A stretch of DNA of 64,000 nt from JANJUB01 sp040081075. Lineage in GTDB: Bacteria > Armatimonadota > Fimbriimonadia > Fimbriimonadales > Fimbriimonadaceae. The stretch covers positions 26,578 to 90,577 of the forward strand of contig JBEBHJ010000005.1 in assembly GCA_040081075.1 (NCBI GenBank). Direction: 5' to 3'. The notes beneath the pieces are model-generated. The model did no database searches and had not been told where the DNA came from. It saw only the letters and a program-made list of their open reading frames with translations. A program made the position numbers and the translations under genes. Shown in pieces: positions 33,342 through 42,285 of the stretch (position 1 is its first letter; each line of letters opens with the position of its first letter).

Positions 33342-34333
33342 ATCTTTTCAAGTGCACCACCATTTGAAGCAGATTTCTTTATTGCATCCCAGAGTTGGAT
33401 CATCCTAAGGCCGACTTCAGGTGGGCATGGATTTGGCATTTCGCCATTTCTAACCTTTAGGAATGCTTCCCATTGCCCCTGAGAAGCTGGCAGCTCTACG
33501 GTCTCGAACTCGTCGTCCCAGCCGTCGCGCTTAATCTTGAGCCGCTCACCCCAAATTCCAGTGAGAATCACACCTCCTTCGCACATGACGTGGACTCGCG
33601 AGCCCCCGCCGGGAACGTCCCCGGTGCCATGAATGGTGACAAACAGCCCTGATGCCGTTCGACCCGTGGCGGTGACGATGATGTCAACTGGAGTGCCTTC
33701 GTTACTCATGCTGGCTTGAACTTCTACAAAAGGCTCACCGACCAAGTCGGCAACCGTGTTGAGCAGGTGCGCGCCGGTATCAAACATAAACCCGCCACCC
33801 GCAATAGCCGGGTCTTGCCGCCATTGACCACCAGTAAATTTCTTCCAATCTTGCCAGACCAAGGCGTCAACGGAAAGCGGTCTCCCCAAATCGCGATTCT
33901 TGATCATCTCGGCGGCTTTGCGAACTGAAGGGGAAAGACTCCCGTTAAAGGCGACGGCCAGGAGTCGTCCCGCTTCGCGTTGGGTTTCAATAAGGGCAAG
34001 TGCTTCAGCCGTGTTCATCACCATTGGCTTTTCGAGGAGGACATCGACTCCTGCTCTCAGCAAGGTGTCCGCATGTTCAAAGTGAAACACATGGGGAGTC
34101 GCGATGAGGGCGCAGTCAATTCCCCCGCTTTCAACAAACTTTTTGAAATCAGGTTCATTGGGGACTTCGCTCAGTCCGGCCTCTACAAGCAGGGCATTGG
34201 CCTGGGCGGCTTGAGCCGGGTCAATGTCGCAAAAAGAGACGATTTCAGTTGTTTCCTGCTGTTTCAGAATGTTGCGGATGTGGGCGCGACCCATTCCGCC
34301 AGTGCCGACAATTCCAAGACGAACTTTTGACAT
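33338..34333 (-). CDS. Gfo/Idh/MocA family oxidoreductase
   Basis: 331 residues. N-terminal NAD(P)-binding Rossmann fold (LGIVGTGGMGRAHIRNI), the conserved EKPMVMNTAEA motif near residue 96, then the C-terminal beta-sheet domain with GGGFMFDTGAHLLN supplying the catalytic Asp/His. Such enzymes oxidise or reduce hydroxyls on sugars, inositols or related polyols; the substrate cannot be read here and no sugar transporter or operon partner is adjacent. TATACT ends 6 nt before ATG 34333, one of the best leaderless promoter cases in the window. Confidence 0.9.
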   Translation of the reverse strand: MSKVRLGIVGTGGMGRAHIRNILKQQETTEIVSFCDIDPAQAAQANALLVEAGLSEVPNEPDFKKFVESGGIDCALIATPHVFHFEHADTLLRAGVDVLLEKPMVMNTAEALALIETQREAGRLLAVAFNGSLSPSVRKAAEMIKNRDLGRPLSVDALVWQDWKKFTGGQWRQDPAIAGGGFMFDTGAHLLNTVADLVGEPFVEVQASMSNEGTPVDIIVTATGRTASGLFVTIHGTGDVPGGGSRVHVMCEGGVILTGIWGERLKIKRDGWDDEFETVELPASQGQWEAFLKVRNGEMPNPCPPEVGLRMIQLWDAIKKSASNGGALEKI

Positions 34334-34339
34334 TCGGCG

Positions 34340-34345
34340 AGTATA
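34340..34345 (-). promoter_or_regulatory. -10 hexamer TATACT, leaderless arrangement
   Basis: TATACT (5 of 6) on the minus strand, 6 nt before ATG 34333; no Shine-Dalgarno sequence. Confidence 0.6.
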
Positions 34346-34374
34346 CGCTCAGTTGCTCCTAAATGGCGGGGCGC

Positions 34375-34986
34375 TTACTTGAATTTGAAGTCGTAAAACT
34401 TCGTCCAACCATTGAATCCGCCGGATAAAACGACTCCTAGAATGAGTGGGCGTTTGGCATCAAAGTAGATTCGGGCGGTGGTTTGCTTGTTCTTCATGGT
34501 TCCGATCACTTCACGAACCGCCAGTTTGTTCCAGGTTCGGGTTTTACCCATAGTCCATTGGAACAACCCAGCGGTACCAGAATAGAACACTCGCTTAAGC
34601 GATGGGGTTCGCTCCAACATCATCATTGGGAACCCGCCAGATACTTCCCAGCCGGGCATTTGCTTGGGCGCAGAAACGGATTCCGTGGTTGTCCTTCCAT
34701 CGGGCCATTTGACTGTGACCACACTTCCATTTGACAGGTAATCGGGTGCTTTAAGCCCCTTTGTGAGGGTGAGCGTCTTGGGATTGCCCTTTGTGACAAG
34801 TAACGAGAACTTGCCTTTCCCCTTCCAAACCAGGCGCTGAACATAATCACCCGGAAAAAGGCCATTATCGTCGTGGTGTTGGATAGACATCTCGAAGTGA
34901 GACATCTTTCCGTACGCCGCCTCGGCCTGCCTAAAAAGCGAGACCGCCTCGCTATCACCGATACCTAAGAGAAGAGCACTGATCAA
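34375..34986 (-). CDS. LolA-like exported protein
   Basis: 203 residues from TTG 34986, with GGGAG 9 nt upstream located in the end of the previous gene. Short hydrophobic N-terminus (MISALLLGIGDSEA) may be a signal. The body looks like the LolA/LolB outer-membrane lipoprotein carrier fold: repeated beta strands with FEMSIQHHDDNG, WKGKGKFSLLVT, TARIYFDAKRPLILGVVL. The assignment is by fold pattern only. Last gene of the six-gene run; its function may be lipid or lipoprotein handling, or a secreted sensor. Confidence 0.6.
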   Translation of the reverse strand: MISALLLGIGDSEAVSLFRQAEAAYGKMSHFEMSIQHHDDNGLFPGDYVQRLVWKGKGKFSLLVTKGNPKTLTLTKGLKAPDYLSNGSVVTVKWPDGRTTTESVSAPKQMPGWEVSGGFPMMMLERTPSLKRVFYSGTAGLFQWTMGKTRTWNKLAVREVIGTMKNKQTTARIYFDAKRPLILGVVLSGGFNGWTKFYDFKFK

Positions 34987-34989
34987 AAC

Positions 34990-36219
34990 TTAATCTCCCG
35001 CCGCGGCACCAAGTCCGGAAAAGTGACCGACATAAAACTTGATAACCACGATCGCCACATAGATTCCTACGCACACCAGCGCGACGACACCCGCAACCGT
35101 TGCCATCACCTTCGCTCGAACTTCAGAATCTTCTTCGTAAAAGGTTGCAACCCGTTCAAGCATATTGTCAAGGTCTCCCGTCGTTTCGCCCGTATGGATC
35201 ATGTTCAAAACAACCGGATCTACTACGCCGGTGTAGGCGTAAACTTCGGTGAGGCCGCGACCCTCCTCAAGCATCGGCGCAGCGGGTCGCAATCGGGCGC
35301 GCATATGCAAGTTTCCACACGCATCGGCGGAGAGCAAAGCGGATTCCTGAGGAGAAACTCCGCCTCGATAGAGGCAAGCGAATGCGCGAGAAAACTTGGC
35401 TAATGCAAACTGCTTCATCGTGGTGCCGAAATACGGAACCCCCAGCCAGAATTGATCCCACCTTTGCTTCATGTTTGGGTCCGGCAAGATGAACTTAACA
35501 AAGATGAACAGGCCAATGATCCATGGGGCAATACACAGCCACGTTGATAGCTGAGTTAGGGGCGACCAAATGCCTTGTCCCCCAATCGTCCCGATAATGA
35601 CATTGGTGACGCCAATGATAAAAATCGAGGCACCGACAACCACTTTTGGATACAGCGTTGCCATCCGAATCATGTTTCGTAGCTTGATCTCACGCTCGAT
35701 GTATTCGGAGATGTGTTTGAGGGTTTGATCCAGCATGCCTGCCTTCTCGCCGGTCTTGACGAGGCTGATCATGAGGGGAGCGAAGACATCAGGATATCGA
35801 TCCATTCCTTGCGAGAGAGGTCGCCCCTCAAGCGCTCCATCTCGGCATTCTCTCAAAATGGACTTGAGCTTGTGATCGCTCGTCTGATTTGCAATGGTTT
35901 CCAACGTTTGAACCATCCCGACGCCGGCATGAAGCATCGTCGAAAGTTGACGAAAGAAGAAACCCAAATCGGAGAGTGGAACTTTATCAAATGCCCCCAA
36001 CAAATGGGTTTGCACAACATTACGACTAGCCGGAGGATCGGGTGAGAATACAGGGTTGACCTGGAGAGGATCACCCGCCTGCGCTGATGCCGACAAATTT
36101 TCGACCGTATACCCGCGTTTCGCAAGCTCATCTGCCGCAGCGCCAATCGAGATACTGGCTAGCGATCCGCTAACGGGTTGCCCGGCGGCGTCTGTTCCTT
36201 TGTATTCAAAAACTGTCAT
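34990..36219 (-). CDS. Type II secretion/type IV pilus inner membrane protein, GspF/PilC family (copy 2)
   Basis: 409 residues. N-terminal MTVFEYKGTDAAGQPVSG is the typical GspF/PilC opening; two T2SF domains follow (FFRQLSTMLHAGVGMVQTLE near residue 90 and FSRAFACLYRGGVSPQESAL near 280) with three membrane helices, and the C-terminal LERVATFYEEDSEV motif. These proteins form the inner-membrane platform for pilin or pseudopilin assembly. It shares one base with the upstream copy. No ATPase (GspE/PilB), pilin or prepilin peptidase gene is in the window. Confidence 0.9.
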   Translation of the reverse strand: MTVFEYKGTDAAGQPVSGSLASISIGAAADELAKRGYTVENLSASAQAGDPLQVNPVFSPDPPASRNVVQTHLLGAFDKVPLSDLGFFFRQLSTMLHAGVGMVQTLETIANQTSDHKLKSILRECRDGALEGRPLSQGMDRYPDVFAPLMISLVKTGEKAGMLDQTLKHISEYIEREIKLRNMIRMATLYPKVVVGASIFIIGVTNVIIGTIGGQGIWSPLTQLSTWLCIAPWIIGLFIFVKFILPDPNMKQRWDQFWLGVPYFGTTMKQFALAKFSRAFACLYRGGVSPQESALLSADACGNLHMRARLRPAAPMLEEGRGLTEVYAYTGVVDPVVLNMIHTGETTGDLDNMLERVATFYEEDSEVRAKVMATVAGVVALVCVGIYVAIVVIKFYVGHFSGLGAAAGD

Positions 36220-37421
36220 TAGTCGATCTTAAAGTTATCCAGAATAACGCCGTACATCTCGTTGTACCACGCGTACACTAAAACGATGAGAATTACTCCG
36301 CTGGTTATCACTGCGAATAGGCACCCGAGCCTAACGCTTTTGATCCTCGCAACCGCAGTCGTAGTTTCAAACTCAGTGCGACTGATCCGCTCAAGTTGAT
36401 CCAACGCCCCTTCCATGTCCCCCGTCAGTTCCCCAGTGGACACTACCGGTGCATATTCGCTAGGAAACAGTTTGCTGCCAAAGATGGCGTCGCTAAGGCG
36501 ACTGCCGTCTTGCATCATGCGACCCGTCTCTCGAAGCCTGGCCGCCATTTCCAAATTCGGAACGGCTTCGGTTGCCATCTGCCAACTCGAATTGGGGGCG
36601 ACGCCCGCGCGGGCAAGGCGGGAGAGAACCCAAGTAAACACGGCAATACATTCATTGCGGGCGCGTGCCCCATAGATCGGGACTCTCAGGCCCATCCGGT
36701 GGCGAAACCGCCTCATCTCGTAAGTGCCGAGGATGGATCGCAAAATCCACAAAATTGCAAAGAGGGCCAGGATCATTGGTCCATATGGCCAAGTCATGTG
36801 CTTTATCACGGCCACTGGGAAGGGCGGGTCCCCCAAGCCCTTGGCACTTTCAAGTAGGGCGGCGCGAACGCCGAATACAAACGGAACGGCAATGAGCATC
36901 CGCGGTCCCAAATACCAAACAAACCAGTGAAATCGTTTGAACTTATGCGCATCCTCGGCCTGCGCGGAAAGAACGCTGAACGCTTCGGGCAGGAATCCGC
37001 CTTGCTCGGCCGCATGGATCGTTCCAACTACATTGTCGGGATACAAATCCGCGTATTTAACCAAAACGTCGGTTAGCGGGTTGCCGTTGGTCGCCGCTTC
37101 ACTAAGTTCGAGGAACGAAGGACGAAAATGGTCTTCTGAAGTGATGCGAGCAAGCTCGGCAAAGCAAGTGGCGGGGCTGATCCCGGCGTTAAGCTGTTTG
37201 GCCACCTGAGAAAATAGAAAAAACCGCTGACGGTCGGTGCCCTTTTTTGTTCGAACAAGCTGGGCGAAGTTTTGGGTCACCCCGGGGCTCGTGATGAGCC
37301 TAACATTGGCGATTCCCCTTTGCTGCAAAAGTTGGGCAGCATCAGATTCCGATTTCGCTTGAATCGTTCCTTCCAGGGTCTGCCCCCGGTTATCGGTGTA
37401 TTGATAGCGAAAGTAGGTCAT
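36219..37421 (-). CDS. Type II secretion/type IV pilus inner membrane protein, GspF/PilC family (copy 1)
   Basis: 400 residues, MTYFRYQYTDNRGQTLEGTI opening, T2SF domain 1 around FLFSQVAKQLNAGISPATCF (residue 68), domain 2 around FTWVLSRLARAGVAPNSSW, three membrane helices. It is strongly diverged from copy 2: the conserved motifs are looser, so it may play a structural rather than interchangeable role. Begins 4 bases inside the end of folK and overlaps copy 2 by 1 base. A heterodimeric platform is a possible reason for the tandem arrangement. Confidence 0.88.
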   Translation of the reverse strand: MTYFRYQYTDNRGQTLEGTIQAKSESDAAQLLQQRGIANVRLITSPGVTQNFAQLVRTKKGTDRQRFFLFSQVAKQLNAGISPATCFAELARITSEDHFRPSFLELSEAATNGNPLTDVLVKYADLYPDNVVGTIHAAEQGGFLPEAFSVLSAQAEDAHKFKRFHWFVWYLGPRMLIAVPFVFGVRAALLESAKGLGDPPFPVAVIKHMTWPYGPMILALFAILWILRSILGTYEMRRFRHRMGLRVPIYGARARNECIAVFTWVLSRLARAGVAPNSSWQMATEAVPNLEMAARLRETGRMMQDGSRLSDAIFGSKLFPSEYAPVVSTGELTGDMEGALDQLERISRTEFETTTAVARIKSVRLGCLFAVITSGVILIVLVYAWYNEMYGVILDNFKID

Positions 37422-37900
37422 CGCGCAATCTCGTCTGTAAGTCTACGGACGTGATCGGCCTGCCCTTCCGTTGCAACCAACAATTCGCGGACAATGCCCA
37501 ACCCCGGCAAAACAAGATCTGGGGCGAAATCAAACAGAGGCTGTAAGACAAAGCGCCGCTCAATCAAGCGCGGATGAGGAACTCTTAGCCGGTCCGAACG
37601 AAGTTGTAATGAGCCATAGGCGATGAGGTCAATGTCTATCTCTCGTGGACCATTGCGATCCCGCTGCAGACGTCCAATTTCGAGTTCAAGGCGCTTCAGG
37701 TGGGTGAGTAGTTGAAACGGCCCTTCGCTCGTAGAGAGGGCCCCACATGCGTTAACGAAAGCGGGCTGATCCTCGACGTACATCGGGTCCGTTTCGTAGA
37801 GGTGGCTTAACGTCTCAATACGGAGAGCCTCCGCGGCTGCCCGAATGTTGGCTTCTCGATCCCCAAGATTCGATCCAAATGCGATGACGACGAAGGGCAA
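37418..37900 (-). CDS. folK: 2-amino-4-hydroxy-6-hydroxymethyldihydropteridine pyrophosphokinase
   Basis: 160 residues, full HPPK length. Transfers pyrophosphate from ATP to 6-hydroxymethyl-dihydropterin in folate synthesis. Motifs: FGSNLGDREANI (residues 8-19), FVNACGAL near 48, and the signature RDRNGPREIDIDLIAYG near 80 with the Mg-binding Asp pair. It is embedded in an overlapping run with unrelated genes: 2 bases after the large GH-like gene and 4 bases overlapping the GspF copy 1. No folP or folB nearby. Confidence 0.95.
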   Translation of the reverse strand: MPFVVIAFGSNLGDREANIRAAAEALRIETLSHLYETDPMYVEDQPAFVNACGALSTSEGPFQLLTHLKRLELEIGRLQRDRNGPREIDIDLIAYGSLQLRSDRLRVPHPRLIERRFVLQPLFDFAPDLVLPGLGIVRELLVATEGQADHVRRLTDEIAR

Positions 37901-37902
37901 AT

Positions 37903-40900
37903 CTACTCCCGCTTTCTAAACATCACACCGAGGCCCGAATCATCATCAACCTCGACGTTGGCTCCGCGCATCCGACCATCTTCCTTCTTCGGCGTGCGAT
38001 CTCGACGGCGCCGTCTTCCAACCGCGGGCTCGGCAGGAGCAACTGGGCTATTGGCCAGTTCCTCTTCAACCAAGCGAGGTTTGAATAGGAGGTCATCTGA
38101 GATCACGTCATCGGTCTCGGCCGTCCCTTCCATCCACTCGTCTAATCGCATGATCGAAACGTCAAAGGACGAATCGAGGCGAGTGTTTTCAGATTTGATG
38201 ATTGCATCGGAGAAATGGAGTCTCTCGACCGGATCACATGATAGGATATGTTCGATCTCCTCTTTGACCCCAACGAGAAAAACGTGGGTCTCCCCATCCG
38301 TACCGTGAAACTTGAGGCTGGTTGAATCATGCGAAACCCACTGAGATTCGGTGATGTCATACGCTGACCACTTCTGGGGCAACGTAATCGTACGAGGTCC
38401 CGCACCCGTGCAATGAACGGAAAGGAATGGTGGTCGAACGTGGACCACGTCATCGGCAAAACTCCAAACGTGGGCGCCCGCAACTTGACCGAGAGACCGC
38501 AGCATCGCGCTCGTCACAAACGGCTCCCCAAGGAAAACCGACTTCCAACACAACGATCGGTCGTGGTCAGCTCGAAAATCTCGCATCACAAAGCTTGGCA
38601 GTCCCGTTTGGGTGTATTCGCCCAAGACGATGCCTTCGTCTGGAATCGCGAAGAAACTCGGCTCAACGCTCGATCCGGTGAGACCCTTCTCTGGGAGCGC
38701 TTCGCACAACGGGTGACGCCGATTGACGATTGTTGTACCGGTGCGGCTATGGAATGGCTGGGGCTTTAGGGCAATGCCCGTCACTTCACGCGCTCTCTCC
38801 AAACATTCTCGACCTGAATCAAAGAGCCCCGAGGCGTAGAGCCAGAACAGAACCTTGTTGTCCCGCTGGAGTCGTTGCTTGATCGCCGCACGTAAACCGG
38901 GACGGACATCCCACGCGTTCACAAAAATGTATAGCTTGCTGTCAGGGAACTGCTCTCGATGTTGCAAATCGCTCAGAAGGTAGAACCCAGCGCTCATTCC
39001 CGCTCGCGTGACTGATTCACGCACGTTCTGAACAAGGAGCGAGAACCCTTTTTGATCAGTAATGTAAGCGAGCGAGCGTTCGTCAATGAAAACCGCGACA
39101 TCAGGATCACTTTGGGGGCTCGACATGCGATAAATCAGTGCATTCACGACGTTTTTCGCGCGCTCCCAAGTGCTTGGGGTCTTCAACCAACCGTTACCCC
39201 ATAGGTCCATCCAACACAGGCCAGAGTTATGGGTGAGTGCGAATCCGACGCCGCGCCAATGGACATTGTCAAGCGACTGGGGTGTCTTCAACAACGGATT
39301 GAAATCATCGGGTTCGTGTCGGCCCGATCCAATCGACGTCTTGAAGTCTTCCTCGCTCAGGTACAGCTTGCCGTTGAGAACAATGCTGTCCACCGGCCCG
39401 GGGAATCCGGCGCTTCCGCCTGGTTCCCGGTTGCGATAGCTTGGAGGCCCGGCCACGAAGTCAATTTCTGGTGATCGAAGCAACTTGCCCAATGATAGGT
39501 GGCCACTTCCAGCGTGACTCCATTCAAAGGTGTAGCCATAGCTAACCCCAACCAAGAAATAGCCATCTGAAGCTTCTTTCACGGTGTATGCAAGTTCAGC
39601 GATGCGCTCGACGGTTTGATCGCTCAGGAATAAGTGGTAATCCACAAACTGGCGTTCCTTTCGATTTGTACGCACAAAGCGGTCGCCTTTGAAAGCTTCT
39701 GCGTAGCTGGGCACCTGGAGGTTCTCAAAGCTGGCATCGCCGTCAAACCACGAGGCCCGTAGCGGCACGATATCGTTGAAGTATCGGGTTCGAGCCCAAT
39801 CTCGAAACTGGGTGTGGGCAGCCTTGGACGTGTCGTAACCGGAATCCTCGCCAAAGAACCACTCGCCCCGATCAAGGTGAACTCCAAGAATACTATCCTT
39901 CATGGGGAGCATTCTTAGCTGCTTTACAAACAGACCCAAGCAGTCTTTCGCTACATTCCAAAAATCATCGTCGCAAATGCTTGGTTCGGCCAGGTTCTTA
40001 TGCGCGTCCTTATACGCCGCATTTGGATATAATTCCTCCCAACCCTTTGGCGCCCCGAATACCACGCGTAACAGAACTTGGGCTTCTGGATCGACTTCCA
40101 GAGTCTTCTTTATGAGGTAGGCCGCCACGGCGCAGCTTTCTTCAACACTGCCCGGATCGACGCTGAATTCAATGATGTGCGAGTGGATATGAACTCCCGC
40201 TTCGCCCGCCATCTTCATCTGATCCAGAACGGTCTGCGCGCGTTGCTCATCGCGAGCGGCCCCAAAGAACGAGATCGGTGGATAGACTCTCCGATTGCGG
40301 ACCAGGGTTGGGACTCCATCGCGAACCACCACTTGTGGTGCATCCTCTGGAATATCAATGAGGGGTTTGATAGGCTTTACCGGCAAAGCTGGAATGGGCT
40401 CGGGCTTTTCAACCCGATTTCGGAATCGAACGTTTACTTCTGGGTCTTCAACGTCGGACTCGACGGTTTCCACCAATTTCTCTGCCGGTTTTCGGCGTTG
40501 ACGTCGCTCCTTGGGTTTCGGTTCAGGTAGTTCCTTAGGTTGTTCCTCGGTGGCAGTGGTTGCCTTCACGCCTCGTTTTGGCTTTACACCCTCTGTGCGG
40601 GATCTCCACTCGATTGCGCCGACGCTGAATTCGGCACATAGAGCCGACATGTCTTCGACGGGCTCGGCGACTTCCGAAACCAGTGGTGCGGCCTTCTTGG
40701 CTCGCGAAGGGGCGCGGAAGGTTGGGGCAAGGTCTCCCATCCCCAAGTCTTCAGGCTCGGATTCGACGACGGGGGGTTTTTGGCGTCGCACGCGTTTCAC
40801 GGCATTGCCAATTGCATTCACCACAGACTCGGTGGCGGCATGAATCTTGTCTTCTGCTTTGCCGCGAGTGCGTCTTGGTTTTGTTGCGGTAGGGGTCGTT

Positions 40901-40950
40901 TCAGGGATGATTTCGGGTTCAGTTTCGGTTAATTTCTTTCGGCTGCGCAT
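37903..40950 (-). CDS. Very large cytoplasmic glycoside-hydrolase-like protein with basic tails
   Basis: 1015 residues from ATG 40950 (an in-frame ATG at 40977 adds 9). No signal peptide. Residues 1-200: lysine/arginine- and acid-rich low complexity (KPRRTRGKAEDK, KRVRRQKPP, ERRQRRKPAEK). Residues about 210-560: TIM-barrel glycoside-hydrolase-like core with GVHLDRGEWFFGED and SYGYTFEW patterns resembling beta-galactosidase/GH42-type barrels. Residues 600-780: flavodoxin-like domain as in GH42 trimerisation domains (PDVAVFIDERS, KLYIFVNAWDV). The tail ends in RRRRRDRTPKKEDGR. Basic ends on a putative sugar-active enzyme are unusual; nucleic-acid or membrane binding is possible. No exact family is claimed. 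Confidence 0.6.
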   Translation of the reverse strand: MRSRKKLTETEPEIIPETTPTATKPRRTRGKAEDKIHAATESVVNAIGNAVKRVRRQKPPVVESEPEDLGMGDLAPTFRAPSRAKKAAPLVSEVAEPVEDMSALCAEFSVGAIEWRSRTEGVKPKRGVKATTATEEQPKELPEPKPKERRQRRKPAEKLVETVESDVEDPEVNVRFRNRVEKPEPIPALPVKPIKPLIDIPEDAPQVVVRDGVPTLVRNRRVYPPISFFGAARDEQRAQTVLDQMKMAGEAGVHIHSHIIEFSVDPGSVEESCAVAAYLIKKTLEVDPEAQVLLRVVFGAPKGWEELYPNAAYKDAHKNLAEPSICDDDFWNVAKDCLGLFVKQLRMLPMKDSILGVHLDRGEWFFGEDSGYDTSKAAHTQFRDWARTRYFNDIVPLRASWFDGDASFENLQVPSYAEAFKGDRFVRTNRKERQFVDYHLFLSDQTVERIAELAYTVKEASDGYFLVGVSYGYTFEWSHAGSGHLSLGKLLRSPEIDFVAGPPSYRNREPGGSAGFPGPVDSIVLNGKLYLSEEDFKTSIGSGRHEPDDFNPLLKTPQSLDNVHWRGVGFALTHNSGLCWMDLWGNGWLKTPSTWERAKNVVNALIYRMSSPQSDPDVAVFIDERSLAYITDQKGFSLLVQNVRESVTRAGMSAGFYLLSDLQHREQFPDSKLYIFVNAWDVRPGLRAAIKQRLQRDNKVLFWLYASGLFDSGRECLERAREVTGIALKPQPFHSRTGTTIVNRRHPLCEALPEKGLTGSSVEPSFFAIPDEGIVLGEYTQTGLPSFVMRDFRADHDRSLCWKSVFLGEPFVTSAMLRSLGQVAGAHVWSFADDVVHVRPPFLSVHCTGAGPRTITLPQKWSAYDITESQWVSHDSTSLKFHGTDGETHVFLVGVKEEIEHILSCDPVERLHFSDAIIKSENTRLDSSFDVSIMRLDEWMEGTAETDDVISDDLLFKPRLVEEELANSPVAPAEPAVGRRRRRDRTPKKEDGRMRGANVEVDDDSGLGVMFRKRE

Positions 40951-41633
40951 AAGGGTTCTATTGCCTCGTGCGCCCATCGAAGCAGTTCATCCGGAGAGGA
41001 AATAATCATGTCCGGGTTTTCGGCTCGAAGAGCGGTTTCTTTGCCCATGCCATAAGTCACGGCGATCATCGCAACTTTGGCATCTTGGGCGCATTTAACG
41101 TCAAAAATTGAATCTCCGATGTAAACCGATTCGGCGGGAGAGACTCCTAATCTCTCGCAGGCCAATTGAGCGCTTTCCCCATGGGGCTTTGGGAAAACGA
41201 CATCAGAAACGCAGACGGCGGCATCGATCGCAGATACCGCGGGAAAATCGGTGAAAAAATGCTCTAACTCAGTGTGATTTCGACTGGTAACCACGGCCGT
41301 TTTAAGTCCGGACGTTTTGAAGAGCTTGAGTGCCTCAATTGCGGGTTCAAAATTCCGCACGTGATGCTTGTGAATTTGGTAACGCTCGATGGTGTAATCA
41401 ACCATGATGGCGATTTCCGCCTCGGTAGGTGCTTCGCTTCGGTAGAGTTTCATCTGTTCTCGGAGTGGCATTCCGACTGTAGCCAGAATGGTCTCCGCAG
41501 AAGGTCTCATTCCTAGGAAATGATCAAAAGTATCTCCCAGCCCCGCAACCAACTGCCCCGTTGTATCCAGCAACGTCCCGTCAATATCAAACAAGACGGC
41601 GCGTTTTCCTTGCAGGGATACGCCACCAAACAC
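40929..41633 (-). CDS. HAD-superfamily phosphatase, phosphoglycolate-phosphatase-like
   Basis: 234 residues from GTG 41633. HAD motif I VLFDIDGTLLDTTG near residue 13, motif II VVTSRN, motif III Lys in FPKPHGE and motif IV YIGDSIFDVKCA. Four-helix C1 cap between motifs I and II, as in phosphoglycolate phosphatase and beta-phosphoglucomutase relatives. Substrate unknown. CATAAT ends 5 nt before the GTG, a probable leaderless start and the likely promoter of the whole six-gene minus-strand run. Its end overlaps the next start by about 22 bases. Confidence 0.9.
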   Translation of the reverse strand: MFGGVSLQGKRAVLFDIDGTLLDTTGQLVAGLGDTFDHFLGMRPSAETILATVGMPLREQMKLYRSEAPTEAEIAIMVDYTIERYQIHKHHVRNFEPAIEALKLFKTSGLKTAVVTSRNHTELEHFFTDFPAVSAIDAAVCVSDVVFPKPHGESAQLACERLGVSPAESVYIGDSIFDVKCAQDAKVAMIAVTYGMGKETALRAENPDMIISSPDELLRWAHEAIEPLCAAERN

Positions 41634-41638
41634 AGTTT

Positions 41639-41644
41639 ATTATG
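41639..41644 (-). promoter_or_regulatory. -10 hexamer CATAAT for the six-gene run
   Basis: CATAAT (5 of 6) on the minus strand, 5 nt before GTG 41633. Confidence 0.5.
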
Positions 41645-41659
41645 GCAGATAAGGTCGCA

Positions 41660-42047
41660 TCAGGATATGGTGTTTAACCAACTTAGACTGGTGAGGCGCT
41701 CGTCAACAGTAACAAGCGGGCAATTGGGGTGAAATGCAGTTGCGGCGATAAACCGATCAGCGGGGTCTTCGTGGGAAAAGTCGAAGGTCCGGGCCTGAAT
41801 CGCGATGTCCGAGTCAATCGGAATAACTGCAACGGAGTTTACCGCAAGGAGCGCCCGCACTATCTCCTCGGGCGACGAGGCAAAAATTGAGACGTCCATT
41901 CTCGGCCAGCATCATGGTCTCCCAAAGGCTGACGGCCGAAATGCAGAAGTCGGGTTTTGATGCGTTCAGCGTCTCTGAAACTCGGCGAGGTAGTCGCTTA
42001 GAATTGGAGTTGAACCAAATCCAAATGTGAGTGTCGAGCAAGATCAC
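41660..42047 (-). pseudogene. VapC-type PIN-domain toxin with a frameshift
   Basis: Translation from GTG 42047 (GTGA overlap with the antitoxin stop) gives VILLDTHIWIWFNSN ... ISAVSLWETMMLAENGRL, the first half of a PIN domain. The second half (ASSPEEIVRALL ... IDSDIAIQARTFDFSHEDPADRFIAATA) is in another frame. Removing one base from the A5 run at 41882-41886 (T5 on the coding strand) restores one continuous protein of about 128 residues with the PIN acidic residues (Asp in LLDTH, Glu in SLWE, Asp in DPADRF). So this is either a disrupted toxin, a sequencing error, or slippage control. VapC toxins are RNases. Confidence 0.75.
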
Positions 42048-42277
42048 TCTAACGCTTCCCAAGGCACGCCCAGGGGAGCAACGATGTCACCCACGATTGT
42101 GATCTTGCCCTCCAACTGGTCGGGAATCCATCGCTTACTGGTTTCGGGTGGAGGTGGGCTTACCATGGCGGTTGGCTTTCCGCGCTTCGTCAAGATCATG
42201 GATTCGCCCGTCTTGGCAACTTGATTCAAAAACTCAAGGCAATGAGCCTTAAACTCGGTAACAGATACGGTTTTCAG
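42044..42277 (-). CDS. Phd/YefM-family antitoxin, CTG start
   Basis: 77 residues. The full Phd pattern is only obtained from a CTG codon at 42277: KTVSVTEFKAHCLEFLNQV, then TGESMILTKRGKPTAMV, with a Pro-rich C-terminus for toxin binding. A stop codon lies three codons upstream of CTG, and no ATG, GTG or TTG precedes the DNA-binding N-terminus (TTG 42229 would delete it). A perfect TATAAT ends 8 nt before the CTG. Phd antitoxins dimerise, bind operator DNA and neutralise the partner. Coupled to the PIN gene by a GTGA overlap. Confidence 0.72.
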   Translation of the reverse strand: MKTVSVTEFKAHCLEFLNQVAKTGESMILTKRGKPTAMVSPPPPETSKRWIPDQLEGKITIVGDIVAPLGVPWEALE

Positions 42278-42285
42278 ATGTGGTC

